Positions 14,756-23,263 of a stretch of 64,000 bases of DNA are shown here, piece after piece. The translations under genes and the position numbers were made by a program. The stretch comes from Bacteroidales bacterium (GTDB lineage Bacteria > Bacteroidota > Bacteroidia > Bacteroidales > P3). Positions within the stretch are counted from its first letter, which is position 1, and each line of letters begins with the position of its first letter. Below the pieces are notes generated by a model. It saw only the letters and a program-made list of their open reading frames with translations, was not told the origin of the DNA and searched no databases. The stretch covers positions 62,001-126,000 of the forward strand of contig JAEEZY010000009.1 in the NCBI GenBank assembly GCA_016292015.1. The letters are read 5' to 3'.

Positions 14756-17416
14756 ATGTCGGGACAGAAGGATTTGATGTTTGATTTCGGAGAATCAGAG
14801 GTTGGCGGGCAGCAGTCAACGGACAGCGGCCAGCGTGCAGCGGAAGGTAAGCAACAGTCGGCGGACAGCAAGCGGCAGAATAAAGAGGTTGCGGTGCCCG
14901 ACAAGGTGTATCCGTTTGAGGAAATAATGAAGTCGTCCACCGACTACTTCGGAGGGGACGAGCTGGCGGCGTCAGTATGGGTGAACAAGTATGCGTTGCG
15001 AGACGAGGAGAAGATATATGAGTTGAACCCCGACATGATGCACCGTCGCATAGCCAAGGAGTTTGCCAGGATTGAGAAGAACTATCCCAACCCGATGACG
15101 GAGGATGAGATATACGGATTACTTAAAGATTTCCGATATGTGATACCACAAGGAAGTCCCATGGCGGGAATCGGCAACACGTTCCAGGTGGTGTCGCTGA
15201 GCAACTGCTTTGTGATAGGCAACAGCGGGAGCAGTGACTCGTATGGCGGGATTATGAAGATAGACCAAGAGCAGGTGCAGCTGATGAAGAGAAGAGGCGG
15301 CGTAGGGCACGACTTGTCGCATATCAGGCCAGGAGGGAGCCCAGTTAAGAACTGTGCGTTGACGTCGACGGGTATCGTGCCGTTTATGGAGCGATACAGC
15401 AACACGACGAGAGAGGTGGCACAGGGAGGACGCCGTGGTGCATTGATGCTGTCGATTTCGATAAAGCATCCAGATGCAGAAAACTTCATAGATGCAAAAC
15501 TGGAGCAAGGGAAGATAACAGGGGCGAACGTGTCGGTTAAGATAACCGACGAGTTTATGCAGTGTGTGAAGAGCGGAGAGCCATTCGTGCAGCAATATCC
15601 GATAGAGGCGAAGAAGCCGCTGGTGAAGAAAGAGATAGACGCGAGGGCGCTGTGGAACAAGATAATAGCCAATGCTTGGTCGTCGGCGGAGCCGGGTGTG
15701 CTGTTCTGGGACACCATAATAAGGGAGAGTGTGCCTGACTGCTATAGTGAGTTTGGGTACAAGACAGTATCGACGAACCCGTGCGGAGAGATACCCTTGT
15801 GTCCGTATGACAGCTGTCGATTGATGGCGATAAACCTGTACAGCTATGTGAAGAAACCGTTCGCGACAGATGCGGAGTTTGACCATGAACTGTTCCGCAA
15901 ACATGTGGCGATGGCGCAGAGGTTGATGGACGACCTGATAGATTTGGAGCTGGAGAAGGTGAACATGATATTGGAGAAGATAGAAAGTGACCCCGAGGAC
16001 GAGGAGATAAAGCGGGTGGAGAAGAACCTGTGGCTGAATATAAAGATGAAATGCATGGAGGGACGCAGGACGGGGCTGGGCATCACGGCAGAGGGCGATA
16101 TGTTGGCGGCCATGGGGTTGAGATACGGCACGGACGAGGCTACGGAATTTGCGGTAAGGGTGCAGAGAGAACTGGCGTGTGCAGCATACGGTTCATCGGT
16201 GACGATGGCGGCGGAACGAGGAGCGTTCCCGATATACGATGCTGCCTTGGAAAAAAACAACCCGTTTATACAGCGGCTTGCGGAGGCAGACAAGGCACTT
16301 TACAACAAGATGAAGAAGCAGGGCAGGCGCAACATAGCGTTGCTGACAATCGCGCCTACGGGTTCGGTGAGCATCTGCACACAGACGACATCGGGCATAG
16401 AGCCTGTATTCCTGGTCAACTACAAGCGCCGTAAGAAGATTAACCCCAACGACAAAGACGCTTCAAAACATCGCATCATAAAGGACGAGAGCGGTGACTT
16501 GTTTGAGGAATACAACGTGTTCCATCCGAAGTTTATTGACTGGCTGCGGGTGAACGGATATGATGTTGAGAAGGTTACGGCGATGAACGAGAGCGAGTTG
16601 GCGAAAGCTGTAGAGAAATCGCCCTACTACAAGGCTACGTCGGCGGACATAGACTGGGTAAGCAAGGTGAGGATGCAGGGCGAGATACAGAAATGGGTGG
16701 ACCACTCGATAAGCGTCACGGTGAACATACCGAAGGAGACGAGCAAGGAGATGGTGAGCCAGATATATATGACCGCGTGGGAGAGTGGGTGCAAGGGGTG
16801 CACGATATACCGCGAGGGTTCGAGGAACGGAGTGCTGGTGTCGAACATGGAGTCGAAAGAGCAGCAGTTTCATGAGACCCGCGCGCCGAAACGTCCGAAG
16901 AAACTGGATGCGGAGATATTGAGATTCAAGAACAACAGCGAAGACTGGATAGCTGTGGTGGGTATGTATGAGGGACATCCGTATGAGATTTTCACGGGCA
17001 AGGCGGATGCTTTTGTGTTGCCCAAGTGGGTTGAGAACGGATATGTTATACGCACGAAGGAACAGGGTGCCGAACATGCACGCTACGATTTCCAGTTCCT
17101 GGACAAGGACGGCTACAGGGTGACCATAGAGGGGTTGTCGAGGATGTTCGACCAGGAGTACTGGAACTATGCGAAGCTGATATCGGGCATACTGCGTCAC
17201 GGCATGCCGATACCCAACGTGGTGGAGCTTATCAGCAAGCTGAACTTCAACGAAGACAGCATCACAACGTGGAAAAACGGAGTGGCGAGAGCGCTGAAAC
17301 GCTATATCAAAGACGGCTCGTCGGCAGGAGAGGCCTGTCCCGACTGTGGCAGCCAGCTGGTGTATAGCGGAGGGTGCAAAAGCTGCCCCAACTGCGGTTG
17401 GAGCAAATGCAGCTGA
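14756..17416 (+). CDS. nrdJ: Adenosylcobalamin-dependent (class II) ribonucleotide reductase
   Basis: Reduces ribonucleotides to deoxyribonucleotides without oxygen, using B12. 886 residues from ATG 14756 (a GTG at 14732 would add eight). Motifs: SNCFVIGNSG, RRGGVGHDLSHIRPGG, the active-site NPCGEIPLCP with Cys and Glu, QGGRRGALM, APTGSVSICTQTTSGIEP, and a C-terminal zinc ribbon (CPDCGSQL and CPNCGWSKC). Residues 16-45 are a low-complexity Gln/Ser/Asp-rich stretch (GGQQSTDSGQRAAEGKQQSA) not expected of the family; its DNA looks like the CAGTCGGCGGACAGC words of nearby spacers. It stands alone between its promoter and a terminator, just ahead of the ATP synthase operon. Confidence 0.96.
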   Translation: MSGQKDLMFDFGESEVGGQQSTDSGQRAAEGKQQSADSKRQNKEVAVPDKVYPFEEIMKSSTDYFGGDELAASVWVNKYALRDEEKIYELNPDMMHRRIAKEFARIEKNYPNPMTEDEIYGLLKDFRYVIPQGSPMAGIGNTFQVVSLSNCFVIGNSGSSDSYGGIMKIDQEQVQLMKRRGGVGHDLSHIRPGGSPVKNCALTSTGIVPFMERYSNTTREVAQGGRRGALMLSISIKHPDAENFIDAKLEQGKITGANVSVKITDEFMQCVKSGEPFVQQYPIEAKKPLVKKEIDARALWNKIIANAWSSAEPGVLFWDTIIRESVPDCYSEFGYKTVSTNPCGEIPLCPYDSCRLMAINLYSYVKKPFATDAEFDHELFRKHVAMAQRLMDDLIDLELEKVNMILEKIESDPEDEEIKRVEKNLWLNIKMKCMEGRRTGLGITAEGDMLAAMGLRYGTDEATEFAVRVQRELACAAYGSSVTMAAERGAFPIYDAALEKNNPFIQRLAEADKALYNKMKKQGRRNIALLTIAPTGSVSICTQTTSGIEPVFLVNYKRRKKINPNDKDASKHRIIKDESGDLFEEYNVFHPKFIDWLRVNGYDVEKVTAMNESELAKAVEKSPYYKATSADIDWVSKVRMQGEIQKWVDHSISVTVNIPKETSKEMVSQIYMTAWESGCKGCTIYREGSRNGVLVSNMESKEQQFHETRAPKRPKKLDAEILRFKNNSEDWIAVVGMYEGHPYEIFTGKADAFVLPKWVENGYVIRTKEQGAEHARYDFQFLDKDGYRVTIEGLSRMFDQEYWNYAKLISGILRHGMPIPNVVELISKLNFNEDSITTWKNGVARALKRYIKDGSSAGEACPDCGSQLVYSGGCKSCPNCGWSKCS

Positions 17417-17442
17417 CCTTCATAACACAAATATATTTTTCC

Positions 17443-17475
17443 ACGGCTCCCATTGGTTTGGGAGCCGTTCTTTTT
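17443..17475 (+). terminator. Intrinsic terminator of nrdJ
   Basis: Stem ACGGCTCCCA (17443-17452) / TGGGAGCCGT (17459-17468), 6-base loop, then TCTTTTTTT. Confidence 0.93.
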
Positions 17476-17605
17476 TTACGGTTAGCAGTCGGCGGTTATA
17501 GGTTGATGATGTTGTTGAGAAATATAATAAGTTGATATAGTGGTGAATGTGATAATGCTAAGAAAAAAATGTTTATAAAATCCACGAAGTATGAATTTAT
17601 TTCAT

Positions 17606-17613
17606 TAACTTTG
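17606..17613 (+). promoter_or_regulatory. -7 box (TAACTTTG) before atpE
   Basis: TAACTTTG lies 96 bases before the atpE ATG; the -33 region is weak. It supports atpE being the first gene of its operon, with no atpB upstream. Confidence 0.5.
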
Positions 17614-17673
17614 CCACTCCAAAAGTTTATAAAACTTAAAGGAGTGTTAAAAGACAACGAGTATAGAAATTAG

Positions 17674-17955
<282 letters not shown>

Positions 17956-18060
17956 AGGAAGGCCGGCAAGGTTGAACAACTAACCGACGGAGCGGCTGAC
18001 GAAAGCGATTGGCCCAGGAGGCCGCTCCTTTTAAAAAACGCAAACAAAAACAATCTGTAT

Positions 18061-18558
18061 ATGAACAATCCTTTGATTAGTCCGGGCATAGGTGTATTCT
18101 TCTGGATGCTTGTGTCGTTCGGTATTTTGGTTTTTATCCTTGGCAAATGGGCATGGCCTGTAATGATCAAGGCGTTAAAGAACCGAGAGACCGCAATAGC
18201 TGATTCTTTAAATGCTGCAGAAAAGGCACGAGAGGAGATGAAGCAGCTGAAGAGCGGAAAGGAAGAGGAGTTACGTATGGCCAAGCAGGAGAGAGACGAG
18301 ATACTGCACAACGCACGTATGACGAGCGAGCAGATAATCGAGGACGCCCGCAAAAAAGCCAGCGAGGAGATAGTGCGTATGCGTGAGGAGGCTATCGAGA
18401 GCATCAACAACGAGAAGCTCCGTGCCATGCATGATCTCAAGAACCAGATAGCCACCCTCTCCATCGACATAGCAGAGAAACTCATCAAGGCCGAACTGGT
18501 GAATGCTGAAGCTGCCAAGAGTCTCGTGAACTCGGAGCTGGAAAAAGCCGAATTATAG
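18061..18558 (+). CDS. atpF: F0F1 ATP synthase subunit b
   Basis: 165 residues: one N-terminal membrane helix (VFFWMLVSFGILVFILGKWA), then a long charged coiled coil (residues about 40-160) that forms the peripheral stalk. The sequence NRETAIADSLNAAEKAREEM is typical of subunit b. It lies 105 bases after atpE in the same direction, and 64 bases before atpH. Confidence 0.95.
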   Translation: MNNPLISPGIGVFFWMLVSFGILVFILGKWAWPVMIKALKNRETAIADSLNAAEKAREEMKQLKSGKEEELRMAKQERDEILHNARMTSEQIIEDARKKASEEIVRMREEAIESINNEKLRAMHDLKNQIATLSIDIAEKLIKAELVNAEAAKSLVNSELEKAEL

Positions 18559-18622
18559 GAAGCAATAAGCGGGGACGATTGACGAGAATGAGACGTCACC
18601 GCATGAATAAAAATTCTGCGAA

Positions 18623-19180
18623 GTGGAAAGTTACAGAATTAACACAAATTATGCCAAGGCTTTGTTTGTGCTGGCAAGCGAGACAGGGCAGCGCGATGCG
18701 GTCGCGAAGGATATGCGGTTGGTGAGCGATGTGTGCGGTGAGAACCGCGTGCTCAACACTGTGTTCAACAATCCGACTATTCTTGAGGTCAAGAAACGCG
18801 CCATAGTGGCAGACCTATTTGGCGAGAAAGTATGCCGCGAGTCGCTGGCGTTCCTGAACTTTGTGGTCAAGAAAAATCGGTCGGTGAACCTGCGAGGTAT
18901 CGCCGATGCCTATTTGGAGATGTACCGTGAGAGCAAGAATGTCATCCTGTCGAAACTAACCACCGCTTTTGAGGTGGATGAGAGTGTGAAGCAGGAGGTG
19001 TCGAAACTTGTGAGTACGCATACAGGCAAGACCGTTGAGCTCGAAACCAAGGTTGACCAGAGCATCATAGGCGGCTTGATGGTGGAGTTCAACAACACCA
19101 TGTATGACGGACGCATAAGCGCCAAGATAGCGAAGCTGCGCAGGGAGTTCAATAAGAACTACTACGAAAGCAAACTTTGA
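18623..19180 (+). CDS. atpH: F0F1 ATP synthase subunit delta
   Basis: 185 residues from a GTG start (MESYRINTNYAKALFVLA). The N-terminal helical bundle and the C-terminal VDQSIIGGLMVEFNNTMYDG segment, with the conserved I-x-G-G motif, identify the delta subunit, which links the stalk to the alpha3beta3 head. It is 26 bases before atpA. Confidence 0.95.
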   Translation: MESYRINTNYAKALFVLASETGQRDAVAKDMRLVSDVCGENRVLNTVFNNPTILEVKKRAIVADLFGEKVCRESLAFLNFVVKKNRSVNLRGIADAYLEMYRESKNVILSKLTTAFEVDESVKQEVSKLVSTHTGKTVELETKVDQSIIGGLMVEFNNTMYDGRISAKIAKLRREFNKNYYESKL

Positions 19181-19206
19181 AAATTAACTACTAAACAATA
19201 GAATGT

Positions 19207-20787
19207 ATGTCAGAAATCAAACCTGCCGAAGTATCGGCGATTCTGAAGAAACAGCTGGCTGATGTCAATCTCGATGTGGCATTGGAAGAGGTCGGCACGG
19301 TGCTTACTGTCGGAGACGGTATTGCGCGTGTCTATGGTCTCAACAACGCCCAGTCGGGCGAGCTGGTAGAGTTCGAGTCGGGTGAGCAGGGCATTGTCCA
19401 GAACCTTGAAGAGGACAATGTCGGTATAGTGATGCTTGCCGAATCCAACTGCATCAACGAGGGCGACACCGTGAAACGAACCAAGCGTATTGCTTCGGTC
19501 AAGGTCGGTGAGAAGCTTGTAGGACGTGTAATCAACACGATAGGAGAGCCTATCGACGGTAAAGGCCCTATCGAGGGAGAACTGTTCGATATGCCGTTGG
19601 AGCGCAAGGCGCCTGGCGTTATTTACCGTCAGCCTGTGGAGCAACCCCTCCAAACAGGTATCAAGGCTATCGACTCGATGATTCCTATCGGACGTGGGCA
19701 GCGTGAGCTTATCATCGGCGACCGTCAGACAGGTAAGACGGCCATTGCAATCGACACTATCATCAACCAAAAGAATTTCTACGATGCCGGAGATCCGGTG
19801 TACTGCATATATGTGGCTTGTGGACAGAAAGGTTCGACCGTTGCCAATATGGTGAAGAACCTCGAAGAGAAGGGTGCTATGGCCTACACCATCGTGGTGG
19901 CCGCAACAGCCTCTGATCCTGCAGCTATGCAGTTCTACGCACCGTTTGCAGGAGCCGCTATCGGCGAGTATTTCCGCGACACGGGACGCAACGCATTGGT
20001 GATATACGACGACCTCTCCAAGCAGGCCGTGGCCTATCGTGAGGTTTCGTTGCTTCTCCGTCGCCCGCCCGGACGTGAGGCTTACCCCGGCGACGTGTTC
20101 TACCTGCACAGCCGTCTGCTCGAACGTGCTGCACGTATCATCCAGAACGACGACATAGCCGCTCAGATGAACGACCTGCCGGAGTCGCTGAAAGGCAAGG
20201 TGAAGGGCGGTGGCTCGTTGACGGCATTGCCCATAATCGAGACTCAGGCCGGTGACGTTTCGGCTTACATCCCCACCAACGTGATTTCCATTACCGACGG
20301 TCAGATATTCTTGGAGACAAACCTGTTCAACTCGGGTGTGCGTCCTGCTATCAACGTCGGTATCTCGGTGTCGCGTGTGGGTGGTAAGGCACAGATAAAG
20401 TCGATGAAGAAGATCGCCGGTACGCTGAAACTCGACCAGGCCCAGTATCGTGAGCTGGAGGCTTTCTCGAAGTTTGGTTCCGACCTCGACGCCGCTACAA
20501 AGGCGGTCCTTGACAAAGGTGCCCGTAACGTGGAAATCCTCAAGCAACCACAATATTCGCCAATGCCTGTGGAGGATCAGGTTGCCATCATTTTCTGCGG
20601 AACCAAGGGCTTGCTGCAGAAGGTACCGGTTGACAAGGTGCGTGATTTCGAAAGCGAGTACCTTTTCTTCCTGAGACAGAACCATGCTGCAGTGCTCGAA
20701 AACCTCAAGAAGGGCAAGCTGCTCGACGAAGATTTGGAGACGCTGAAGAAAGTGGCTCTCGATTTTGCAGGCAAGTACGCGAAATAA
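19207..20787 (+). CDS. atpA: F0F1 ATP synthase subunit alpha
   Basis: 526 residues, normal length. It contains the P-loop [11 protein letters not shown] (about residue 169), [13 protein letters not shown], the catalytic-site arginine in the [12 protein letters not shown] stretch, and the C-terminal helical domain. The alpha subunit carries the non-catalytic nucleotide sites. The codon choice (CGT, GAC, ATC, GGT) marks a highly expressed gene. It is followed after 81 bases by atpG; that gap carries a 13-bp hairpin. atpD and atpC do not follow. Confidence 0.98.
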   Translation: MSEIKPAEVSAILKKQLADVNLDVALEEVGTVLTVGDGIARVYGLNNAQSGELVEFESGEQGIVQNLEEDNVGIVMLAESNCINEGDTVKRTKRIASVKVGEKLVGRVINTIGEPIDGKGPIEGELFDMPLERKAPGVIYRQPVEQPLQTGIKAIDSMIPIGRGQRELIIGDRQTGKTAIAIDTIINQKNFYDAGDPVYCIYVACGQKGSTVANMVKNLEEKGAMAYTIVVAATASDPAAMQFYAPFAGAAIGEYFRDTGRNALVIYDDLSKQAVAYREVSLLLRRPPGREAYPGDVFYLHSRLLERAARIIQNDDIAAQMNDLPESLKGKVKGGGSLTALPIIETQAGDVSAYIPTNVISITDGQIFLETNLFNSGVRPAINVGISVSRVGGKAQIKSMKKIAGTLKLDQAQYRELEAFSKFGSDLDAATKAVLDKGARNVEILKQPQYSPMPVEDQVAIIFCGTKGLLQKVPVDKVRDFESEYLFFLRQNHAAVLENLKKGKLLDEDLETLKKVALDFAGKYAK

Positions 20788-20804
20788 AAGAAGATAACTG
20801 GAAG

Positions 20805-20835
20805 ATTGGATGTCTGGAAACCCCAGACATCCAAT
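20805..20835 (+). other. Perfect 13-bp hairpin between atpA and atpG
   Basis: ATTGGATGTCTGG (20805-20817) and CCAGACATCCAAT (20823-20835) are exact reverse complements around a 5-base loop. No T-tract follows, so it is not a standard terminator; an mRNA stabiliser or processing site that tunes alpha versus gamma is possible (inference). Confidence 0.8.
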
Positions 20836-20868
20836 GTCCAGAATTAATCGAAAACAAAACAATAGTCA

Positions 20869-21741
20869 ATGGCTAATTTAAAGGAAGTACGCACCCGTAT
20901 AGGCTCAGTGAGTTCGACGCAGCAGATTACCTCTGCCATGAAGATGGTGTCGGCAGCGAAATTCCGTCGTGCACAAAACGCTATACTTGGTATGCGGCCA
21001 TACTCTGCGCAGCTTAACGAGATAATGAACGACATCGATGTTGAGGACGGTGTGGTGACACCCTACCACGACAACAGAAAGGTCGAAAATGTTCTGCTTG
21101 TGGTTGTGACATCCAATAAAGGACTGTGCGGTGCGTTCAACTCCAACGTCATCAAAGAGGCCACTGCCCGAGTGAATCATTACACCGACGAGGAGAAGGT
21201 CTTGAATCTTCAGATGATAACTATTGGCAAGCGGGCTTCAGAGTTTTTCGGCAAGCGCAAATTCAACGTAGTTGAGAGTCATGATGGTCTTTTGGACAAG
21301 CCGTCGTTTGACGCGGTTGCGAATTTGGCAGACAACATCATGCAGGCTTTTTGTGACAAAAAGTATGATCGGGTTGAGTTGATATACAATCAGTTCAAGA
21401 ACTCTTTGGTGCAGATTCTCTCGACGGAACAATTCCTGCCTGTAGAGCCAAAGAAGTCAGCTGCGGTTACGGCCAAGCGTAACGACTACATCTATGAGCC
21501 GGGGAAGGCTGAAATATTGCGTGAGATGGTGCCGCTGACGCTGAGGTCGCATTTCTACCGTGTTATCCTTGACTCGCTCGCAGCCGAACATGGAGCACGT
21601 ATGAACGCAATGCAGAAAGCCACTGACAACGCAACCGAACTTTTGAAGGAACTGAAACTGAGTTACAACAAAGCACGTCAGGCTGCCATTACAAACGAGA
21701 TTATTGAGATTGTGAGTGGCTCGGAAGCCTTGAAAGGCTGA
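20869..21741 (+). CDS. atpG: F0F1 ATP synthase subunit gamma
   Basis: 290 residues, the rotating central shaft. The N-terminal helix (MANLKEVRTRIGSVSSTQQI, TSAMKMVSAAKFRRA) and the C-terminal SEHGARMNAMQKATDNA-like helix (here AAEHGARMNAMQKATDNATE) are diagnostic, with SNKGLCGAFN in the middle domain. It is the last gene of the local atp run; a hairpin terminator follows at 21774. Subunits beta and epsilon must be encoded elsewhere. Confidence 0.96.
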   Translation: MANLKEVRTRIGSVSSTQQITSAMKMVSAAKFRRAQNAILGMRPYSAQLNEIMNDIDVEDGVVTPYHDNRKVENVLLVVVTSNKGLCGAFNSNVIKEATARVNHYTDEEKVLNLQMITIGKRASEFFGKRKFNVVESHDGLLDKPSFDAVANLADNIMQAFCDKKYDRVELIYNQFKNSLVQILSTEQFLPVEPKKSAAVTAKRNDYIYEPGKAEILREMVPLTLRSHFYRVILDSLAAEHGARMNAMQKATDNATELLKELKLSYNKARQAAITNEIIEIVSGSEALKG

Positions 21742-21773
21742 CGCTGAGTTCTCTTAAAAAGCGTTAAGGAAAA

Positions 21774-21808
21774 GGGCTAAATCGACCTCCGATTTGGCTC
21801 TTTTTGTT
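21774..21808 (+). terminator. Intrinsic terminator of the atp operon
   Basis: GGGCTAAATCG (21774-21784) pairs with CGATTTGGCTC (21790-21800) with one mismatch; followed by TTTTTGTTTTTTT. Confidence 0.85.
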
Positions 21809-21870
21809 TTTTTAATAATTCTTTTGTTACTTTAGGTATCAAAAAACGTACACAATCAATAAAATATTAG

Positions 21871-21878
21871 TACATTTG
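21871..21878 (+). promoter_or_regulatory. -7 box (TACATTTG) of the sugar transporter gene
   Basis: TACATTTGC 30 bases before the ATG at 21908. No clear -33 element. Confidence 0.5.
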
Positions 21879-21907
21879 CAGTCTGAATAGAAAGTGTGTA
21901 AAAAGCA

Positions 21908-23215
21908 ATGGAAAAAAAACAATCGTTTATAGTTCCGATAGTTGTGATGATTTTCATATTTGCCATGATTTCTTTCGTGACCAATATGGCCGCACCATTT
22001 GGCAATATATGGAAGAATCATTACGAGTGGGCCGGCATGCTTGGCAACCTTATGAACTTCCTCGCCTACCTGATAATGGGTATACCTGCTGGTAAGATGC
22101 TTTCGAAAATTGGATACAAACGTACTGCGCTTGTCGCCCTTGCTGTCGGCTTCATCGGTATGGTGGTGCAGTATCTGTCAAGCCTTGTGGGCGCGGAAAC
22201 TGCGACCTTTTCGGTGAAAGGCGAGCCTGTGATGCTGAATTTCCTGATATATCTGCTGGGCGCTTTCATCTGCGGTTTCTGCGTGTGTATGCTTAACACT
22301 GTGGTTAACCCGATGCTGAATACTCTTGGTGGCGGCGGCAACCGCGGCAACCAGCTTATCCAGACAGGCGGCACGCTTAATTCTCTCACAGGCACACTCA
22401 CACCGCTGCTAGTGGGTGCAATGATTGGTCAGGTTACGGACAGCACCGCTATGAGCGACGTCTCGCCGTTGCTTTTCATCGCGATGGGAGTGTTCGCGGT
22501 GGCTTTTGTCATCATACTGTGCGTCAAAATTCCTGAACCAAACCTCAACCGTAGTCAAAGCGATGGAAAAGACAAATACAGTGCATGGAGCTTTCGCCAT
22601 CTCGTACTCGGCGTTATAGCAATTTTCTTCTATGTTGGCATAGAGGTTGGAATACCTGCCGAACTTAATTTTTATCTTACGGATATCGACGGTAAGGGTA
22701 CGGGAGCTGCCATTGGAGGCGCGATAGCTGCTGTCTATTGGCTGCTTATGATGGTGGGACGTGCGGCCAGCACCGCCATCAGTTCCAAGGTTTCGACACG
22801 AAAGCAGCTGACTTTTGTCGCAATGCTTGCCATTGTGTTTGTTGTCGTTGCAATATGCCTGCCATCGAGCATCCGTATTTCGATGCCTGGCTATAGTGTC
22901 GCTGATGGGTTCAAGATGTTCAGCGTGCCGGTCAGCGCGTTGTTCTTGGTGCTTTGCGGACTCTGCACTTCTCTCATGTGGGGAGGTATATTCAATCTTT
23001 CGGTTGAGGGGCTTGGCAAATATACCGAGCAGGCTTCCGGAATATTCATGATGATGGTTGTGGGTGGAGGTGTGATGCCTTTCATCCAAGACCAGATTGC
23101 ACGTGTGAGCACATATATGACAAGTTACTGGCTCGTGGTAGCCATGTTGGCGTACATACTGTTTTATGCCCTTGTGGGAAGTAAAAATGTAAACAAGGAC
23201 ATTCCCGTTGAGTAA
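21908..23215 (+). CDS. Sugar MFS transporter (FucP/GluP-like, FHS family)
   Basis: 435 residues with about 12 membrane helices. It resembles the fucose/glucose-galactose:H+ symporter group: a conserved MAAPFGNIWK and NFLAYLIMGIPAGKM in the first helices, GAFICGFCVCMLNTVVNPML, and GGGGNRGNQLIQTGGTLNSL in helix 5, then the second half with FFYVGIEVGIPAELNFYL. These proteins import hexoses or deoxyhexoses; the exact sugar cannot be read here. It has its own promoter and no metabolic partner genes next to it. Confidence 0.88.
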   Translation: MEKKQSFIVPIVVMIFIFAMISFVTNMAAPFGNIWKNHYEWAGMLGNLMNFLAYLIMGIPAGKMLSKIGYKRTALVALAVGFIGMVVQYLSSLVGAETATFSVKGEPVMLNFLIYLLGAFICGFCVCMLNTVVNPMLNTLGGGGNRGNQLIQTGGTLNSLTGTLTPLLVGAMIGQVTDSTAMSDVSPLLFIAMGVFAVAFVIILCVKIPEPNLNRSQSDGKDKYSAWSFRHLVLGVIAIFFYVGIEVGIPAELNFYLTDIDGKGTGAAIGGAIAAVYWLLMMVGRAASTAISSKVSTRKQLTFVAMLAIVFVVVAICLPSSIRISMPGYSVADGFKMFSVPVSALFLVLCGLCTSLMWGGIFNLSVEGLGKYTEQASGIFMMMVVGGGVMPFIQDQIARVSTYMTSYWLVVAMLAYILFYALVGSKNVNKDIPVE

Positions 23216-23263
23216 TAGTTTATAATACGGGATAAATGTAGAATTTGAAATAATTTAAGCGAT

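Noticed and set aside
19210..20862. 550-codon open frame antisense to atpA
   Set aside because: It is a composition-driven shadow of a highly expressed gene; the protein (rich in His, Arg, Cys, Leu) matches no family and atpA is fully conserved on the other strand.
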